Shown here: one piece after another, positions 48,791 to 57,686 of the stretch
How the letters are laid out: each line of letters opens with the position of its first letter
Numbering within the stretch: position 1 is the stretch's first letter
Assembly (NCBI GenBank): GCA_045544035.1
Contig: JAZPYE010000013.1
Coordinates: 1 to 64,000, forward strand
From: SIG587 sp045544035
Lineage (GTDB): Bacteria > Bacillota > Clostridia > Oscillospirales > Acutalibacteraceae
Direction of reading: 5' to 3'
DNA length: 64,000 nt
Notes under the pieces: model-generated
What the model saw: only the letters and a program-made list of their open reading frames with translations
Database searches by the model: none
What the model was told of the DNA's origin: nothing
Position numbers and translations under genes: made by a program

Positions 48791-50086
48791 CTAATCCAAG
48801 AAGCCCTTGTAATGACGCATCATCATCTGGGATTCAAGGTTTTGAACGGTGTCAAGTGCCACACCTACCAAAATGAGTACCGAAGTACCACCGATGGAAA
48901 TGGGAATATTGCTTACATTGCTGATGATAATCGGCAAAATTGCAATAACACTTAAGAAAAGTGCGCCCATTAGGGTGATTCTTGACAAGATTTTTGAAAT
49001 AAAATCGGAAGTGGGTTTGCCGGGACGAATACCGGGAACCGAACCGCCGTTTTTACGCAGGTTGTTTGCCATTTCAACGGGATTAAACTGGATAGTTGTG
49101 TAGAAGTACGCAAATCCGATAATCATTGCGAAATAAAGCACTGCGTAAAGGATACCCGAAGTTCCGAAAAGTGAAAGGAACTTATACCATGTTGAAGAAG
49201 TGTTTGTCATAAAGGACAAAATCATGGTGGGTAACATTAAAATTGAGCTGGCGAAGATGATAGGCATAACACCCGACATATTAACCTTAATGGGAAGATG
49301 TGAGTTTTGTCCGCCATACATCTTGTTGCCTACAACACGCTTAGCATACTGAATGGGAATTCTTCTTTCAGCATTGGTCATCCAAACGATAAACATGATA
49401 ACTGCCAAGAAGCCCACGATAATGCCTACAACAGCGAGGTATTGACCAAGCTTTAAATACTGCCATAACATCATTGCTGCCTGAGGACCACGAGAGATGA
49501 TACCGGCAAAGAGAAGAATGGAAATACCATTTCCAATGCCTTTTTCATCAATGCGCTCGCCCAGCCACATAACAAGTGCTGAACCTGCTGTAAAGCTAAG
49601 AATAATTACCACTGCGGCGAAAATTGATGCGCCGATACCCTTTGTTGCAGCCTTAACAAGGTAGCCACTGTTCTTAAGATAGAAATAGTAAACTGTTCCC
49701 TGAAGCAATGCCAGAGCAACTGCTGCAAAACGGGTAATCTGTGCTAACTTTTTGCTTCCTGCCTCGCCCTCTTTAGAAAGACGCTCTAAATAAGGAATAG
49801 CAACGCATAAAAGCTGAATGATGATGGATGCGTTAATGTAGGGAGTAACCGACATGGCGAAGATTGCGCCATATTCAAGGCCACCACCGGTTAAAACGGA
49901 AAGATAATTGAAGAATTCATTTGTGCCGCCGGTTGTTGCCGATGCTGCTGCTCTTAAAGCCTCAGAATCAACGAAAGGAACCGGAATAACAGCGCCCAAA
50001 CGGAAGATTGCAATTATCAAAACGGTGAATAAAACCTTTTTGCGAATATCTGCAACGCGCCATGCATTCTTAATTGTTTCTAACAT
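48791..50086 (-). CDS. secY: Protein translocase subunit SecY
   Basis: This 431-residue protein has ten membrane helices and forms the export channel. Motifs: RLGAVIPVPFVD near the start, ITRFAAV, GNGISILLFAGI and FYTTIQFNPVEMANNLRKNGG. It shares one base with the rplO stop. Confidence 0.98.
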   Translation of the reverse strand: MLETIKNAWRVADIRKKVLFTVLIIAIFRLGAVIPVPFVDSEALRAAASATTGGTNEFFNYLSVLTGGGLEYGAIFAMSVTPYINASIIIQLLCVAIPYLERLSKEGEAGSKKLAQITRFAAVALALLQGTVYYFYLKNSGYLVKAATKGIGASIFAAVVIILSFTAGSALVMWLGERIDEKGIGNGISILLFAGIISRGPQAAMMLWQYLKLGQYLAVVGIIVGFLAVIMFIVWMTNAERRIPIQYAKRVVGNKMYGGQNSHLPIKVNMSGVMPIIFASSILMLPTMILSFMTNTSSTWYKFLSLFGTSGILYAVLYFAMIIGFAYFYTTIQFNPVEMANNLRKNGGSVPGIRPGKPTSDFISKILSRITLMGALFLSVIAILPIIISNVSNIPISIGGTSVLILVGVALDTVQNLESQMMMRHYKGFLD

Positions 50087-50529
50087 TAGGCAATCACCTC
50101 GGCGTCTCCGCCTGCTGCCTTAATTTTTTCAGCAGCAGAAGCTGAATAAGCATTAACCTTTACGGTTAATTTCTTGGTGAGTTTACCGTTGCCTAAAATC
50201 TTAACTGAACCACAGGCCTTCTTAATGATGCCTTTTTCTGCCAATGCAGCAGCATCAACAACGGCGTCGTTATCAAACACCTCTAATGCCGAAACATTGA
50301 TAGCTGTGATTTCCTCAGCAAAAATATTGTTAAAGCCACGCTTAGGAACACGTCTTTGAAGAGGCATCTGACCACCTTCAAAGCCTGCTCTCATGCCGCG
50401 ACCGGCACGGGCTTTTTGGCCTTTATGACCTTTACCGGCAGTTTTACCGTTGCCGGAGCCATGACCTCTGCCTATACGCTTGGAATCCTTAACGGAGCCC
50501 TCTGCGGGAGAAAGTTCATGCAGTTTCAT
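50086..50529 (-). CDS. rplO: Ribosomal protein L15
   Basis: This protein of 147 residues has the Gly-rich start RIGRGHGSGNGKTAGKGHKGQKAR and the later GFEGGQMPLQRRVPKRGF. The start ATG 50529 has AGGAGG upstream. A perfect 9-bp hairpin (50555-50577) lies between it and rpmD. Confidence 0.97.
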   Translation of the reverse strand: MKLHELSPAEGSVKDSKRIGRGHGSGNGKTAGKGHKGQKARAGRGMRAGFEGGQMPLQRRVPKRGFNNIFAEEITAINVSALEVFDNDAVVDAAALAEKGIIKKACGSVKILGNGKLTKKLTVKVNAYSASAAEKIKAAGGDAEVIA

Positions 50530-50554
50530 TGTTCGCACCTCCTTGCTTAATAGC

Positions 50555-50577
50555 GGATAAGAAGCTGTTTCTTATCC
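50555..50577 (-). other. Hairpin between rpmD and rplO
   Basis: GGATAAGAA and its exact complement around a 5-nt loop, with no T-run. In a dense operon with mostly 0-25-bp gaps this 83-bp gap stands out. Possible mRNA processing or stability element. Confidence 0.55.
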
Positions 50578-50612
50578 TATAACGGTTTAAATGTTGAAGT
50601 TTAAATGGGGAT

Positions 50613-50813
50613 TTAAGCTTCAGTTACCTCGATGAGGTGGATAATCTTTTTAACCTTGCCCTTGGTCTGTGCGTTGTCGGGTTGAACTGTTACGTCACCG
50701 ATTTTCTTAAGTCCAAGTGACTCGGCTGTTGCAATCTGGTCTTTCTTAGAGCCGATAACGCTCTTAACCAATTTAATTTTAAGGCCGGCAGCCTTTTTTG
50801 CTCTTGTTGCCAT
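50613..50813 (-). CDS. rpmD: Ribosomal protein L30
   Basis: This 66-residue protein has LKIKLVKSVIGSKKDQIATAESLGLKKIGDV, the normal L30 core, and a longer basic start and acidic end. It lies 15 bp after rpsE. Confidence 0.97.
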   Translation of the reverse strand: MATRAKKAAGLKIKLVKSVIGSKKDQIATAESLGLKKIGDVTVQPDNAQTKGKVKKIIHLIEVTEA

Positions 50814-50828
50814 AAATGCTGCTCCTCC

Positions 50829-51332
50829 TTAACCTAAAATTTCCTTAACGGATTTTCCGCGGATTGCGGCAACCTCTTCAACATTGCGAAGGGTTGCAAG
50901 ACCTGCAACGGTTGCGCGAACAACATTGCAAGGATTCTTGGAACGAAGGGTCTTGGTACGAATGTCCTTAACACCTACAGTTTCCAAAACGGCACGAACA
51001 GGGCCGCCGGCGATAACACCGGTACCTGTTGCGGCAGGCTTCATAAGAACGCGGCCTGCACCAAACTCACCCATTACTTCGTGAGGAATTGTGGTTCCCT
51101 TTAAAGCAACCTTGATGAGATTCTTCTTGGCATCTTCAATACCCTTGCGGATAGCATCCGGAACTTCACCGGCTTTACCAAGACCGTAGCCAACGATGCC
51201 GTTACCGTCGCCTACAACAACCAAAGCGGCAAACTTCATAACGCGGCCGCCCTTAACGGTTTTAGAAACGCGGTTGATAGCAACAACGCGCTCCTTTAAA
51301 TCTAAAGTTGATGCGTCAATATTTGTAGCCAA
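50829..51332 (-). CDS. rpsE: Ribosomal protein S5
   Basis: This 167-residue protein has the double-stranded RNA-binding-like start LKERVVAINRVSKTVKGGRVMKF and GNGIVGYGLGKA, then RVLMKPAATGTGVIAGGPVRAVLE. It acts in decoding fidelity. Confidence 0.98.
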   Translation of the reverse strand: MATNIDASTLDLKERVVAINRVSKTVKGGRVMKFAALVVVGDGNGIVGYGLGKAGEVPDAIRKGIEDAKKNLIKVALKGTTIPHEVMGEFGAGRVLMKPAATGTGVIAGGPVRAVLETVGVKDIRTKTLRSKNPCNVVRATVAGLATLRNVEEVAAIRGKSVKEILG

Positions 51333-51349
51333 AAGTATTCCTCCTTCTC

Positions 51350-51709
51350 TTAGAACTTGAGGCCGCCCTCACGGGCACCTTCGGCAAGCTCTTTGACACG
51401 ACCGTGATAGATATATCCGCCGCGATCAAATACGCACTCTTCAATACCCTTTGCAGCCGCACGCTTTGCAATTTCAAGTCCAACTTTACGAGCTTCTTCT
51501 TTGTTGCCTGTGCATTTGCCAAAATCCTTTTCGTTGGATGCAGCAGCAACTAAAGTGATGCCCTTAACATCATCAATAAGCTGGGCGTAAATGTTGTTGT
51601 TGGAGCGAAAAACTGCAAGACGGGGGCAAGCTGCCGTACCGCTAATCTTGCCGCGAACACGCATGTGTCTGCGGATACGAGCCTTGTTAGAATCAGGCTT
51701 GTTAACCAT
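51350..51709 (-). CDS. rplR: Ribosomal protein L18
   Basis: This 119-residue 5S-rRNA-binding protein has RIRRHMRVRGKISGTAACPRLAVFRS and the late GIEECVFDRGGYIYHGRVKELAEGAREGGL. It lies 17 bp before rpsE. Confidence 0.98.
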   Translation of the reverse strand: MVNKPDSNKARIRRHMRVRGKISGTAACPRLAVFRSNNNIYAQLIDDVKGITLVAAASNEKDFGKCTGNKEEARKVGLEIAKRAAAKGIEECVFDRGGYIYHGRVKELAEGAREGGLKF

Positions 51710-51727
51710 TTTAAATACACTCCTTTA

Positions 51728-52276
51728 TTATTTCTTTGCGCCCTTACCGGCTTTACCTTCTTTACGACGGATGTGTTCGCCAGCGTACTTAATACCTTTA
51801 CCCTTGTAAGGCTCGGGAGGACGCTTCTCGCGAATCTCAGCCGCAACCTGACCAACAACCTGTTTGTCAGCACCGGAAACGATGATTTGGTTCGGATTGG
51901 GAACATCAATGGTAATTCCGTCGATTTCGGGGACAATTACCTGGTGAGAGAAACCAAGGTTCATAACAAGGTTTTTGCCCTGCTTCTGAACACGGTAACC
52001 AACACCGTTTACTTCGAGTTGCTTTGAGAAACCGTTTGTAACGCCTTCTACCATGTTAGCGATAAGGGTGCGGGTGAGACCGTGAAGGGAACGGTGTTCC
52101 TTTACATCACTGGGACGGGTAACAACGATTTCGTTGCCCTCAACCGCAATGGCCATATCCTGATGGAAGGTGTTAACGAGTTGGCCCTTAGGACCCTTAA
52201 CGGAAACCTCATTGCCATTAACCTTAACCTCAACTCCTGCAGGAATTGCGATAGGTTTTCTTCCTATTCTTGACAT
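51728..52276 (-). CDS. rplF: Ribosomal protein L6
   Basis: This 182-residue protein starts SRIGRKPIAIPAGVEV and has the conserved KRPPEPYKGKGIKYAGEHIRRKEGKAGK end. It contacts the factor-binding region. Confidence 0.98.
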   Translation of the reverse strand: MSRIGRKPIAIPAGVEVKVNGNEVSVKGPKGQLVNTFHQDMAIAVEGNEIVVTRPSDVKEHRSLHGLTRTLIANMVEGVTNGFSKQLEVNGVGYRVQKQGKNLVMNLGFSHQVIVPEIDGITIDVPNPNQIIVSGADKQVVGQVAAEIREKRPPEPYKGKGIKYAGEHIRRKEGKAGKGAKK

Positions 52277-52290
52277 ACCAATGCACCTCC

Positions 52291-52689
52291 TTACCAGACG
52301 AAAGCAAGAACTTCGCCGCCGACATTGTCTTTGCGAGCCTGCTTATCTGTCATAATTCCTTTAGAGGTAGAAAGGATAGCGATGCCGAGGCCCTTCATAA
52401 CCTTAGGCATATCCTCAACATTGGTGTAAATGCGCAGACCAGGCTTAGAAACTCTCTTAATGCCTGTGATAATCTGTGATTTATTCTGGCCGTACTTCAA
52501 TACAATATGAATTACGCCCTGCTTACCGTCTTCATTAACGGTGAAGCTACTGATATAACCTTCATCCAAAAGAATTTGGGCAATAGCCTTTTTAACATTG
52601 GATGCAGGGATATCTACCGAATCGTGTTTAGCTGAAGATGCGTTACGAATTCTTGTAAGCATATCAGCAATTGTATCGGTAATTTGCAT
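52291..52689 (-). CDS. rpsH: Ribosomal protein S8
   Basis: This 132-residue protein starts with ITDTIADMLTRIRNASSAKHDSVDIPAS and ends GLGIAILSTSKGIMTDKQARKDNVGGEVLAFVW. It binds central 16S rRNA; in E. coli it represses the spc operon. Confidence 0.98.
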   Translation of the reverse strand: MQITDTIADMLTRIRNASSAKHDSVDIPASNVKKAIAQILLDEGYISSFTVNEDGKQGVIHIVLKYGQNKSQIITGIKRVSKPGLRIYTNVEDMPKVMKGLGIAILSTSKGIMTDKQARKDNVGGEVLAFVW

Positions 52690-52716
52690 GCCGTAAACCT
52701 CCTTTGCGTATGCTGC

Positions 52717-52902
52717 TTACCAGCTAGCCTTCTTCACACCAGGGATTTCGCCTTTGTAGGCGAGCTCTCTGAAGCATATGCGGCAAATGCCGTATTTGCG
52801 AAGATAAGCGTGCGGGCGGCCGCAGATTTTGCATCTGCTGTATTCTCTGGTTGAAAACTTAGCGGGGCGAGCCTGCTTAACTTTCATAGATGTCTTAGCC
52901 AT
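52717..52902 (-). CDS. rpsZ: Ribosomal protein S14, zinc-binding type Z
   Basis: This 61-residue protein has CKICGRPHAYLRKYGICRICFRE, the four-cysteine zinc site of the short S14 form. It lies between rplE and rpsH as usual. Confidence 0.97.
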   Translation of the reverse strand: MAKTSMKVKQARPAKFSTREYSRCKICGRPHAYLRKYGICRICFRELAYKGEIPGVKKASW

Positions 52903-52920
52903 TATTCTTTCTCCTTCACT

Positions 52921-53460
52921 TTACTTCGCAAACGGGGCGCCCATAAGAGTCAATAACTCGCGAGCTTCCTCGTCGGTGTTAGCGGTTGTAACAAAAATGA
53001 TGTCCATACCGCGAACCTTGTCAATCTTGTCGTATTCGATTTCAGGGAAAATAAGCTGTTCCTTAATACCCATGGAGTAGTTACCACGGCCATCAAAGGA
53101 GTTGGGGTTAATTCCTCTGAAGTCACGAACACGGGGCAATGCAGCACAGAAAAGTCTTTCAACAAATTCGTACATGCGTTCACCACGAAGGGTTACCTTA
53201 ACACCGATGGGCATTCCTTCACGAAGCTTAAAGTTAGCAACGGATTTCTTTGCACGGCAGGGAACGGCCTTCTGACCGGTGATTTTGCCTAAATCTGCAA
53301 TGATTGCTTCAATGGCCTTGGAGTTATCCTTAGCCTCACCGCAACCTACATTGATAACAACCTTATCGAGCTTCGGAACTTGCATGACGCTCTTGTAGTT
53401 GAACTTGTTCATCAATGCAGGAGCGATATTTTGTTTATATTCGTTTCCAAGCGTTGACAT
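52921..53460 (-). CDS. rplE: Ribosomal protein L5
   Basis: This 179-residue 5S-rRNA-binding protein has the typical MQVPKLDKVVINVGCGEA and RDFRGINPNSFDGRGNYSMGIKEQLIFPEI. Order is standard. Confidence 0.98.
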   Translation of the reverse strand: MSTLGNEYKQNIAPALMNKFNYKSVMQVPKLDKVVINVGCGEAKDNSKAIEAIIADLGKITGQKAVPCRAKKSVANFKLREGMPIGVKVTLRGERMYEFVERLFCAALPRVRDFRGINPNSFDGRGNYSMGIKEQLIFPEIEYDKIDKVRGMDIIFVTTANTDEEARELLTLMGAPFAK

Positions 53461-53481
53461 ATTGTCATGTCCTCCTTACTC

Positions 53482-53820
53482 TTAAAAGGTTTCTTTGCAC
53501 TTTTTACAAATGCGTTCTTTTTTGCCGTCCTCGTAAACCTTGGTGCCTACGCGGGTTGGCTGATTACATTTGGGGCATACAACCATAACCTTGCTGGCAT
53601 AGATTGCGCTCTCAGTTTCAATAATGCCCGAGGGGTCGCCGGCTTTCTTAGGCTTAACATGTTTTTTAACCTTGTTAAGACCCTCAACAATAACCTTACC
53701 CTCTTTGGGGCTAACCTCAAGTACCTTACCGGTTTTGGGTTTGCCGTTTTCAATACGGTCTTTCTTATCTCCAGTGAGGAGAATTACAGTATCACCTGTT
53801 TTAACGTGAAGCTTACTCAT
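53482..53820 (-). CDS. rplX: Ribosomal protein L24
   Basis: This protein of 112 residues has a KOW motif KTGDTVILLTGDKKDR and a C-terminal zinc-ribbon-like CPKCNQPTRVG then CKKCKE. The start is ATG 53820 (MSKLHV), 7 bp after GGAGG. Confidence 0.96.
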   Translation of the reverse strand: MSKLHVKTGDTVILLTGDKKDRIENGKPKTGKVLEVSPKEGKVIVEGLNKVKKHVKPKKAGDPSGIIETESAIYASKVMVVCPKCNQPTRVGTKVYEDGKKERICKKCKETF

Positions 53821-53834
53821 TTCGCGTACCTCCA

Positions 53835-54203
53835 TTAAAGCACTTCGGGAGCAAGGGAAAGGATCTTGGTGTAATCCTTATCTCTGAGCTCTCTGGCAAC
53901 CGGTCCAAAAATACGAGTGCCTCTCGGATTTTTGTCATCACGAATGATTACAGCTGCGTTCTCGTCAAATCTGATGTATGTGCCGTCATTGCGACGAAGG
54001 CCCTTTGCAGAACGAACTACAACCGCCTTAACTACATCGCCCTTCTTAACAGTACCGCCGGGTGCTGCTTTCTTAACAGAAGCAACGATTACATCGCCAA
54101 TGTTGGCATACCTCCTTTTGGAGCCTCCCAAAACACGAATGCACATAATTTCTTTTGCACCGGTGTTGTCGGCAACCTTGAGGTAACTCTGTTGTTGTAT
54201 CAC
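53835..54203 (-). CDS. rplN: Ribosomal protein L14
   Basis: This 122-residue protein has MIQQQSYLKVADNTGAKEIMCIRVLGGSKRRYA at the start and RIFGPVARELRDKDYTKILSLAPEVL at the end, both typical. Confidence 0.98.
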   Translation of the reverse strand: MIQQQSYLKVADNTGAKEIMCIRVLGGSKRRYANIGDVIVASVKKAAPGGTVKKGDVVKAVVVRSAKGLRRNDGTYIRFDENAAVIIRDDKNPRGTRIFGPVARELRDKDYTKILSLAPEVL

Positions 54204-54224
54204 AGTGTTTTCCTCCTTGTCAGA

Positions 54225-54482
54225 CTATTTCGCTTTTTCAATAATCTCGACAACTCTCCAGCATTTGTCCTTGGAAAGATGTCTTGTTTCCATGATAAGA
54301 ACGCGGTCGCCAATGTGGCACTCATTGTTCTCGTCGTGTGCTTTAAGCTTAATAGTGTTCTTAATAATCTTCTTGTAGAGTGGGTGTTTAACGTTGTCTT
54401 TAATAGCAACTACAACGGTTTTGTCCATCTTGTCGCTCTCAACGATACCAACTCTGGTTTTACGAAGGTTTCTTTCGCTCAT
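54225..54482 (-). CDS. rpsQ: Ribosomal protein S17
   Basis: This 85-residue OB-fold protein has RKTRVGIVESDKMDKTVVVAI and KAHDENNECHIGDRVLIMETR. It lies 22 bp before rplN. Confidence 0.98.
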   Translation of the reverse strand: MSERNLRKTRVGIVESDKMDKTVVVAIKDNVKHPLYKKIIKNTIKLKAHDENNECHIGDRVLIMETRHLSKDKCWRVVEIIEKAK

Positions 54483-54503
54483 TAGCCTTTTCCTCCCCTT
54501 CTA

Positions 54504-54710
54504 CTATGCATTTACGCTGTTCTTAATTTCTTGCTCACGAATAACAGTCTTAACACGAGCAATATCTTTTTTAACAGCGTTAATACGTGCAGGGTTGTCG
54601 AGCTGGTTAATGGCAAGTTGGAAACGTAAGTGGAAGAGTTCATCCTTTAACTTGCTAAGTTGCTCGTTAAGCTCGGGTAAAGTCTTTTCTCTGATTTCCT
54701 TGGTGTTCAT
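54504..54710 (-). CDS. rpmC: Ribosomal protein L29
   Basis: This 68-residue helical protein at the tunnel exit has TKEIREKTLPELNEQLSKLKDELFHLRFQLA. The start shares one base with the rplP stop. Confidence 0.98.
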   Translation of the reverse strand: MNTKEIREKTLPELNEQLSKLKDELFHLRFQLAINQLDNPARINAVKKDIARVKTVIREQEIKNSVNA

Positions 54711-55132
54711 TACAGCTCACCCCCCTCTTGTTTTGTAATAAACTTACATTTGATAGGAAGTTTATTTGCAGCAAGGCGCATAGCCTCGCGAGCTAATTCT
54801 TCGCTAACACCGCCGATTTCAAACATAACACGGCCGGGTTTAACAACGGCTACCCAGTACTCAGGTGAACCTTTACCTGAACCCATTCGAGTTTCAGCAG
54901 GCTTCTCAGTAATAGGCTTATCCGGGAAGATTTTAATCCAAACCTGACCGCCACGCTTGATGTAACGAGTCATAGCGATACGAGCGGCTTCAATTTGATT
55001 AGAGGTGATCCACGCAGGCTCTGTTGCCTGAAGACCGAAATCACCATAGGTTACGGTGTTACCTCTTGTAGCAGTACCAGTCAAACGACCACGGTGTACT
55101 CTACGATATTTTACACGCTTAGGCAGTAACAT
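54710..55132 (-). CDS. rplP: Ribosomal protein L16
   Basis: This 140-residue protein begins LLPKRVKYRRVHRGRLTG and contains RMGSGKGSPEYWVAVVKPGRVMFEI. It organises the A-site region of 23S rRNA. It shares a base with the rpsC stop. Confidence 0.98.
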   Translation of the reverse strand: MLLPKRVKYRRVHRGRLTGTATRGNTVTYGDFGLQATEPAWITSNQIEAARIAMTRYIKRGGQVWIKIFPDKPITEKPAETRMGSGKGSPEYWVAVVKPGRVMFEIGGVSEELAREAMRLAANKLPIKCKFITKQEGGEL

Positions 55133-55800
55133 TAGCGGGCACCCCTTTCTTTTTGAGGCTTCTTGCGAGCATCCTGGAGAACCTCACCCTTGTAAATCCA
55201 AACCTTAACGCCGAGACGACCGTAGGTGGTGTGTGCTTCTGCAAAACCATAGTCGATGTCTGCGCGCAAAGTCTGAAGGGGAATGGTACCCTCGTGATAA
55301 TGTTCGCTTCTTGCGATTTCTGCACCGCCGAGACGGCCGGAAACCTGAGTTTTGATACCCTTCGCACCCATGCGCATTGTGCGGCCGATGGCCAACTTCA
55401 TTGCGCGGCGGAAGGAAACACGCTTTTCAAGCTGAGCCGCGATGCTCTCAGCAACTAAGGTTGCATCGAGGTCGGGGTTCTTGATTTCAACAATGTTAAT
55501 TGTAACGGGTTTGCCGAGTTTAGCCTGGCAGGTTGCGCGAAGCTTTTCAATCTCAGCACCGTTCTTACCAATTACCATACCGGGTTTTGCACAGTGAATG
55601 TGCAATCTTACCTTTTGTGCGCTGCGTTCGATTTCAATCTTAGGAACGCCGGCAGAATAAAGGCTCTTCTTTAAAAACTTGCGGAGGTTGTAGTCCTCTA
55701 CCAAAGTATCGCCGAAGAGATGGTCCTTGGCAAACCAACGGGAATCCCAGTTTTTGATGACACCAACACGAATGCCGTGCGGATTAACTTTCTGGCCCAT
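55132..55800 (-). CDS. rpsC: Ribosomal protein S3
   Basis: This 222-residue protein starts GQKVNPHGIRVGVIKNWDSRWFA and has a KH domain with GMVIGKNGAEIEKL. It lines the mRNA entry tunnel. Confidence 0.98.
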   Translation of the reverse strand: MGQKVNPHGIRVGVIKNWDSRWFAKDHLFGDTLVEDYNLRKFLKKSLYSAGVPKIEIERSAQKVRLHIHCAKPGMVIGKNGAEIEKLRATCQAKLGKPVTINIVEIKNPDLDATLVAESIAAQLEKRVSFRRAMKLAIGRTMRMGAKGIKTQVSGRLGGAEIARSEHYHEGTIPLQTLRADIDYGFAEAHTTYGRLGVKVWIYKGEVLQDARKKPQKERGAR

Positions 55801-55815
55801 AACTTAACCTCCTTC

Positions 55816-56154
55816 TTAGTCTTCACGCTCTCTGAGAACCAGAGTTACGTGAGATGTTCTTTTAAGAATGCGATGTGCACGACCGTGATCCTTAGCACGA
55901 ATACGTTTGAGTGTAGGACCGGGGCATACAAAGCATTCTGCAACATAAAGCTTAGAAACATCCATATTGTGATTGTTTTCAGCGTTTGCCATTGCCGAAG
56001 CCAGCAGCTTTTCTAAATACTCACAAGCAGCCTTGGGGGTAAACTTGAGAATAGCCATTGCTTTATCAGCATCCTGGTTACGGATTAAATCCAAAACAAT
56101 CTTCACCTTACGGGGTGAAATACGGGCGTATTTGAGTATTGCCCTTGCTTCCAT
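55816..56154 (-). CDS. rplV: Ribosomal protein L22
   Basis: This 112-residue protein has ARISPRKVKIVLDLIRNQDADKAMAIL and the loop RIRAKDHGRAHRILKRTSHVT that reaches into the exit tunnel. Confidence 0.98.
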   Translation of the reverse strand: MEARAILKYARISPRKVKIVLDLIRNQDADKAMAILKFTPKAACEYLEKLLASAMANAENNHNMDVSKLYVAECFVCPGPTLKRIRAKDHGRAHRILKRTSHVTLVLRERED

Positions 56155-56177
56155 AGTTTAACTCTCCTTTCGACTGA

Positions 56178-56450
56178 TTACTTTGTGGTTTTAGAACCGG
56201 CATGTCCCTTGAATGTTCTAGTGGGGGCAAATTCACCGAGTTTGTGACCAACCATATCCTCAGTAACATAAACAGGCACGTGCTTGCGACCGTCATGTAC
56301 TGCAAAAGTGTGTCCGACGAAATCGGGGAAAATGGTTGATGAACGGCTCCATGTCTTTAAAACACGCTTTTCGCCGGCTTCATTCATTTGTTGAACTCTT
56401 TCAAGCAACTTGGGTTGCACGAAAGGGCCTTTTTTAAGACTTCTTCCCAT
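56178..56450 (-). CDS. rpsS: Ribosomal protein S19
   Basis: This 90-residue protein has GRSLKKGPFVQPKLLERV and SRSSTIFPDFVGHTFAVHDGRKHVPVY. It lies 23 bp after rplB. Confidence 0.98.
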   Translation of the reverse strand: MGRSLKKGPFVQPKLLERVQQMNEAGEKRVLKTWSRSSTIFPDFVGHTFAVHDGRKHVPVYVTEDMVGHKLGEFAPTRTFKGHAGSKTTK

Positions 56451-56473
56451 AATTAAATCTCCTTTCGCCTGAC

Positions 56474-57301
56474 TTATTTAGCACGCTTTACAATGTACTT
56501 GTCAGAGTGCTTATGCTTCTTACGGGTCTTGTAACCGAGAGTAGGTTTACCCCAAGGAGTAACCGGGCTCGGACGGCCGATGGGGGACTTACCTTCACCA
56601 CCACCGTGGGGGTGGTCGCAGGGGTTCATTACAGAACCGCGAACGGTAGGACGCCAACCCATGTGGCGCTTACGACCGGCTTTACCGTAGTTAACGTTGC
56701 TGTGCTCAGGATTACTTACCTGACCAACGGTTGCCATACAACCTGCAGGAACGTTGCGGAGCTCACCGGAAGGAAGACGAAGAAGTGCCATTCCGTTTTC
56801 TTTTGCCATGAGCTGAGCCATGTTACCAGCAGAACGGGCAAGCTGTGCGCCCTTGCCGGGATAAAGCTCAACGTTATGAACAACTGTACCAACGGGGATG
56901 TTGATAAGGGGAAGTGCGTTACCTGCTTTGATATCAGCATCAGGACCGCTGATAACGGTGTCGCCAACCTTAAGACCAACAGGTGCTACGATGTAGCTCT
57001 TAACACCATCTTCATACTGAATAAGTGCGATAAATGCAGAACGGTTAGGATCGTACTCAAGGGTCATAACTGTTGCGGGGATGCCGAAACGGTTACGCTT
57101 AAAGTCGATAACTCTGTACTTTCTGCGGTTTCCGCCGCCTCTGTGGCGAACGGTGATGCGGCCATAGCTGTTACGGCCTGCATTTTTCTTTAAAGCTGTA
57201 AGCAAACTTCTCTCGGGTGCAACTTTGGAAAGTTCGGAATAATCCATAGTTGTCATATTACGACGGCCCGGAGTAGTTGGCTTATAATGCTTAATTGCCA
57301 T
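56474..57301 (-). CDS. rplB: Ribosomal protein L2
   Basis: This 275-residue protein has the conserved RHRGGGNRRKYRVIDFKR, and the C-terminal GVVMNP-like NPCDHPHGGGEGKSPIGRPSPVTPWGKPTLG. It is needed for the peptidyl transferase centre. Confidence 0.98.
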   Translation of the reverse strand: MAIKHYKPTTPGRRNMTTMDYSELSKVAPERSLLTALKKNAGRNSYGRITVRHRGGGNRRKYRVIDFKRNRFGIPATVMTLEYDPNRSAFIALIQYEDGVKSYIVAPVGLKVGDTVISGPDADIKAGNALPLINIPVGTVVHNVELYPGKGAQLARSAGNMAQLMAKENGMALLRLPSGELRNVPAGCMATVGQVSNPEHSNVNYGKAGRKRHMGWRPTVRGSVMNPCDHPHGGGEGKSPIGRPSPVTPWGKPTLGYKTRKKHKHSDKYIVKRAK

Positions 57302-57392
57302 TTTTGTTCACTCTCCTATTTTGGCTTAGCGAAGTTTTTTAAGACTTCATACATCACCGGAAATGATTTTCTCATTTCACTTATGGCACGGC

Positions 57393-57686
57393 TTACATTA
57401 AGCCGTCAAAAAATTCGATAGGCTTGGAATCAGCCTTCAAGGTAACGATTGCCTTCTTCCAGGAAGAAGTGTATCCGCTGTAGCGGCCCATACGGCGAGC
57501 CTGACCGCGAACGCTCATGGTGTTAACCTTAGCAACGTCAACCTTGAAAAGTTCCTGTACTGCCTGTGCGATTTCGATTTTGTTTGCGTCCTTGGCAACC
57601 TTAAAGGTGTACTTTTTAGCAGCAATGCCTGCCATACTCTTTTCGGTGATTACCGGAGCAATAATGATGTCCTGTGCGGTTTTCAT
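57393..57686 (-). CDS. rplW: Ribosomal protein L23
   Basis: This 97-residue protein at the exit tunnel has IIAPVITEKSMAG and VAKDANKIEIAQAVQELFKVDVAKVNT. It shares one base with the rplD stop. Confidence 0.97.
   Translation of the reverse strand: MKTAQDIIIAPVITEKSMAGIAAKKYTFKVAKDANKIEIAQAVQELFKVDVAKVNTMSVRGQARRMGRYSGYTSSWKKAIVTLKADSKPIEFFDGLM

Noticed and set aside
56507..57193. 228-codon frame antisense to rplB
   Set aside because: Shadow of the L2 gene caused by its codon use; no ribosome site and no protein-like pattern.
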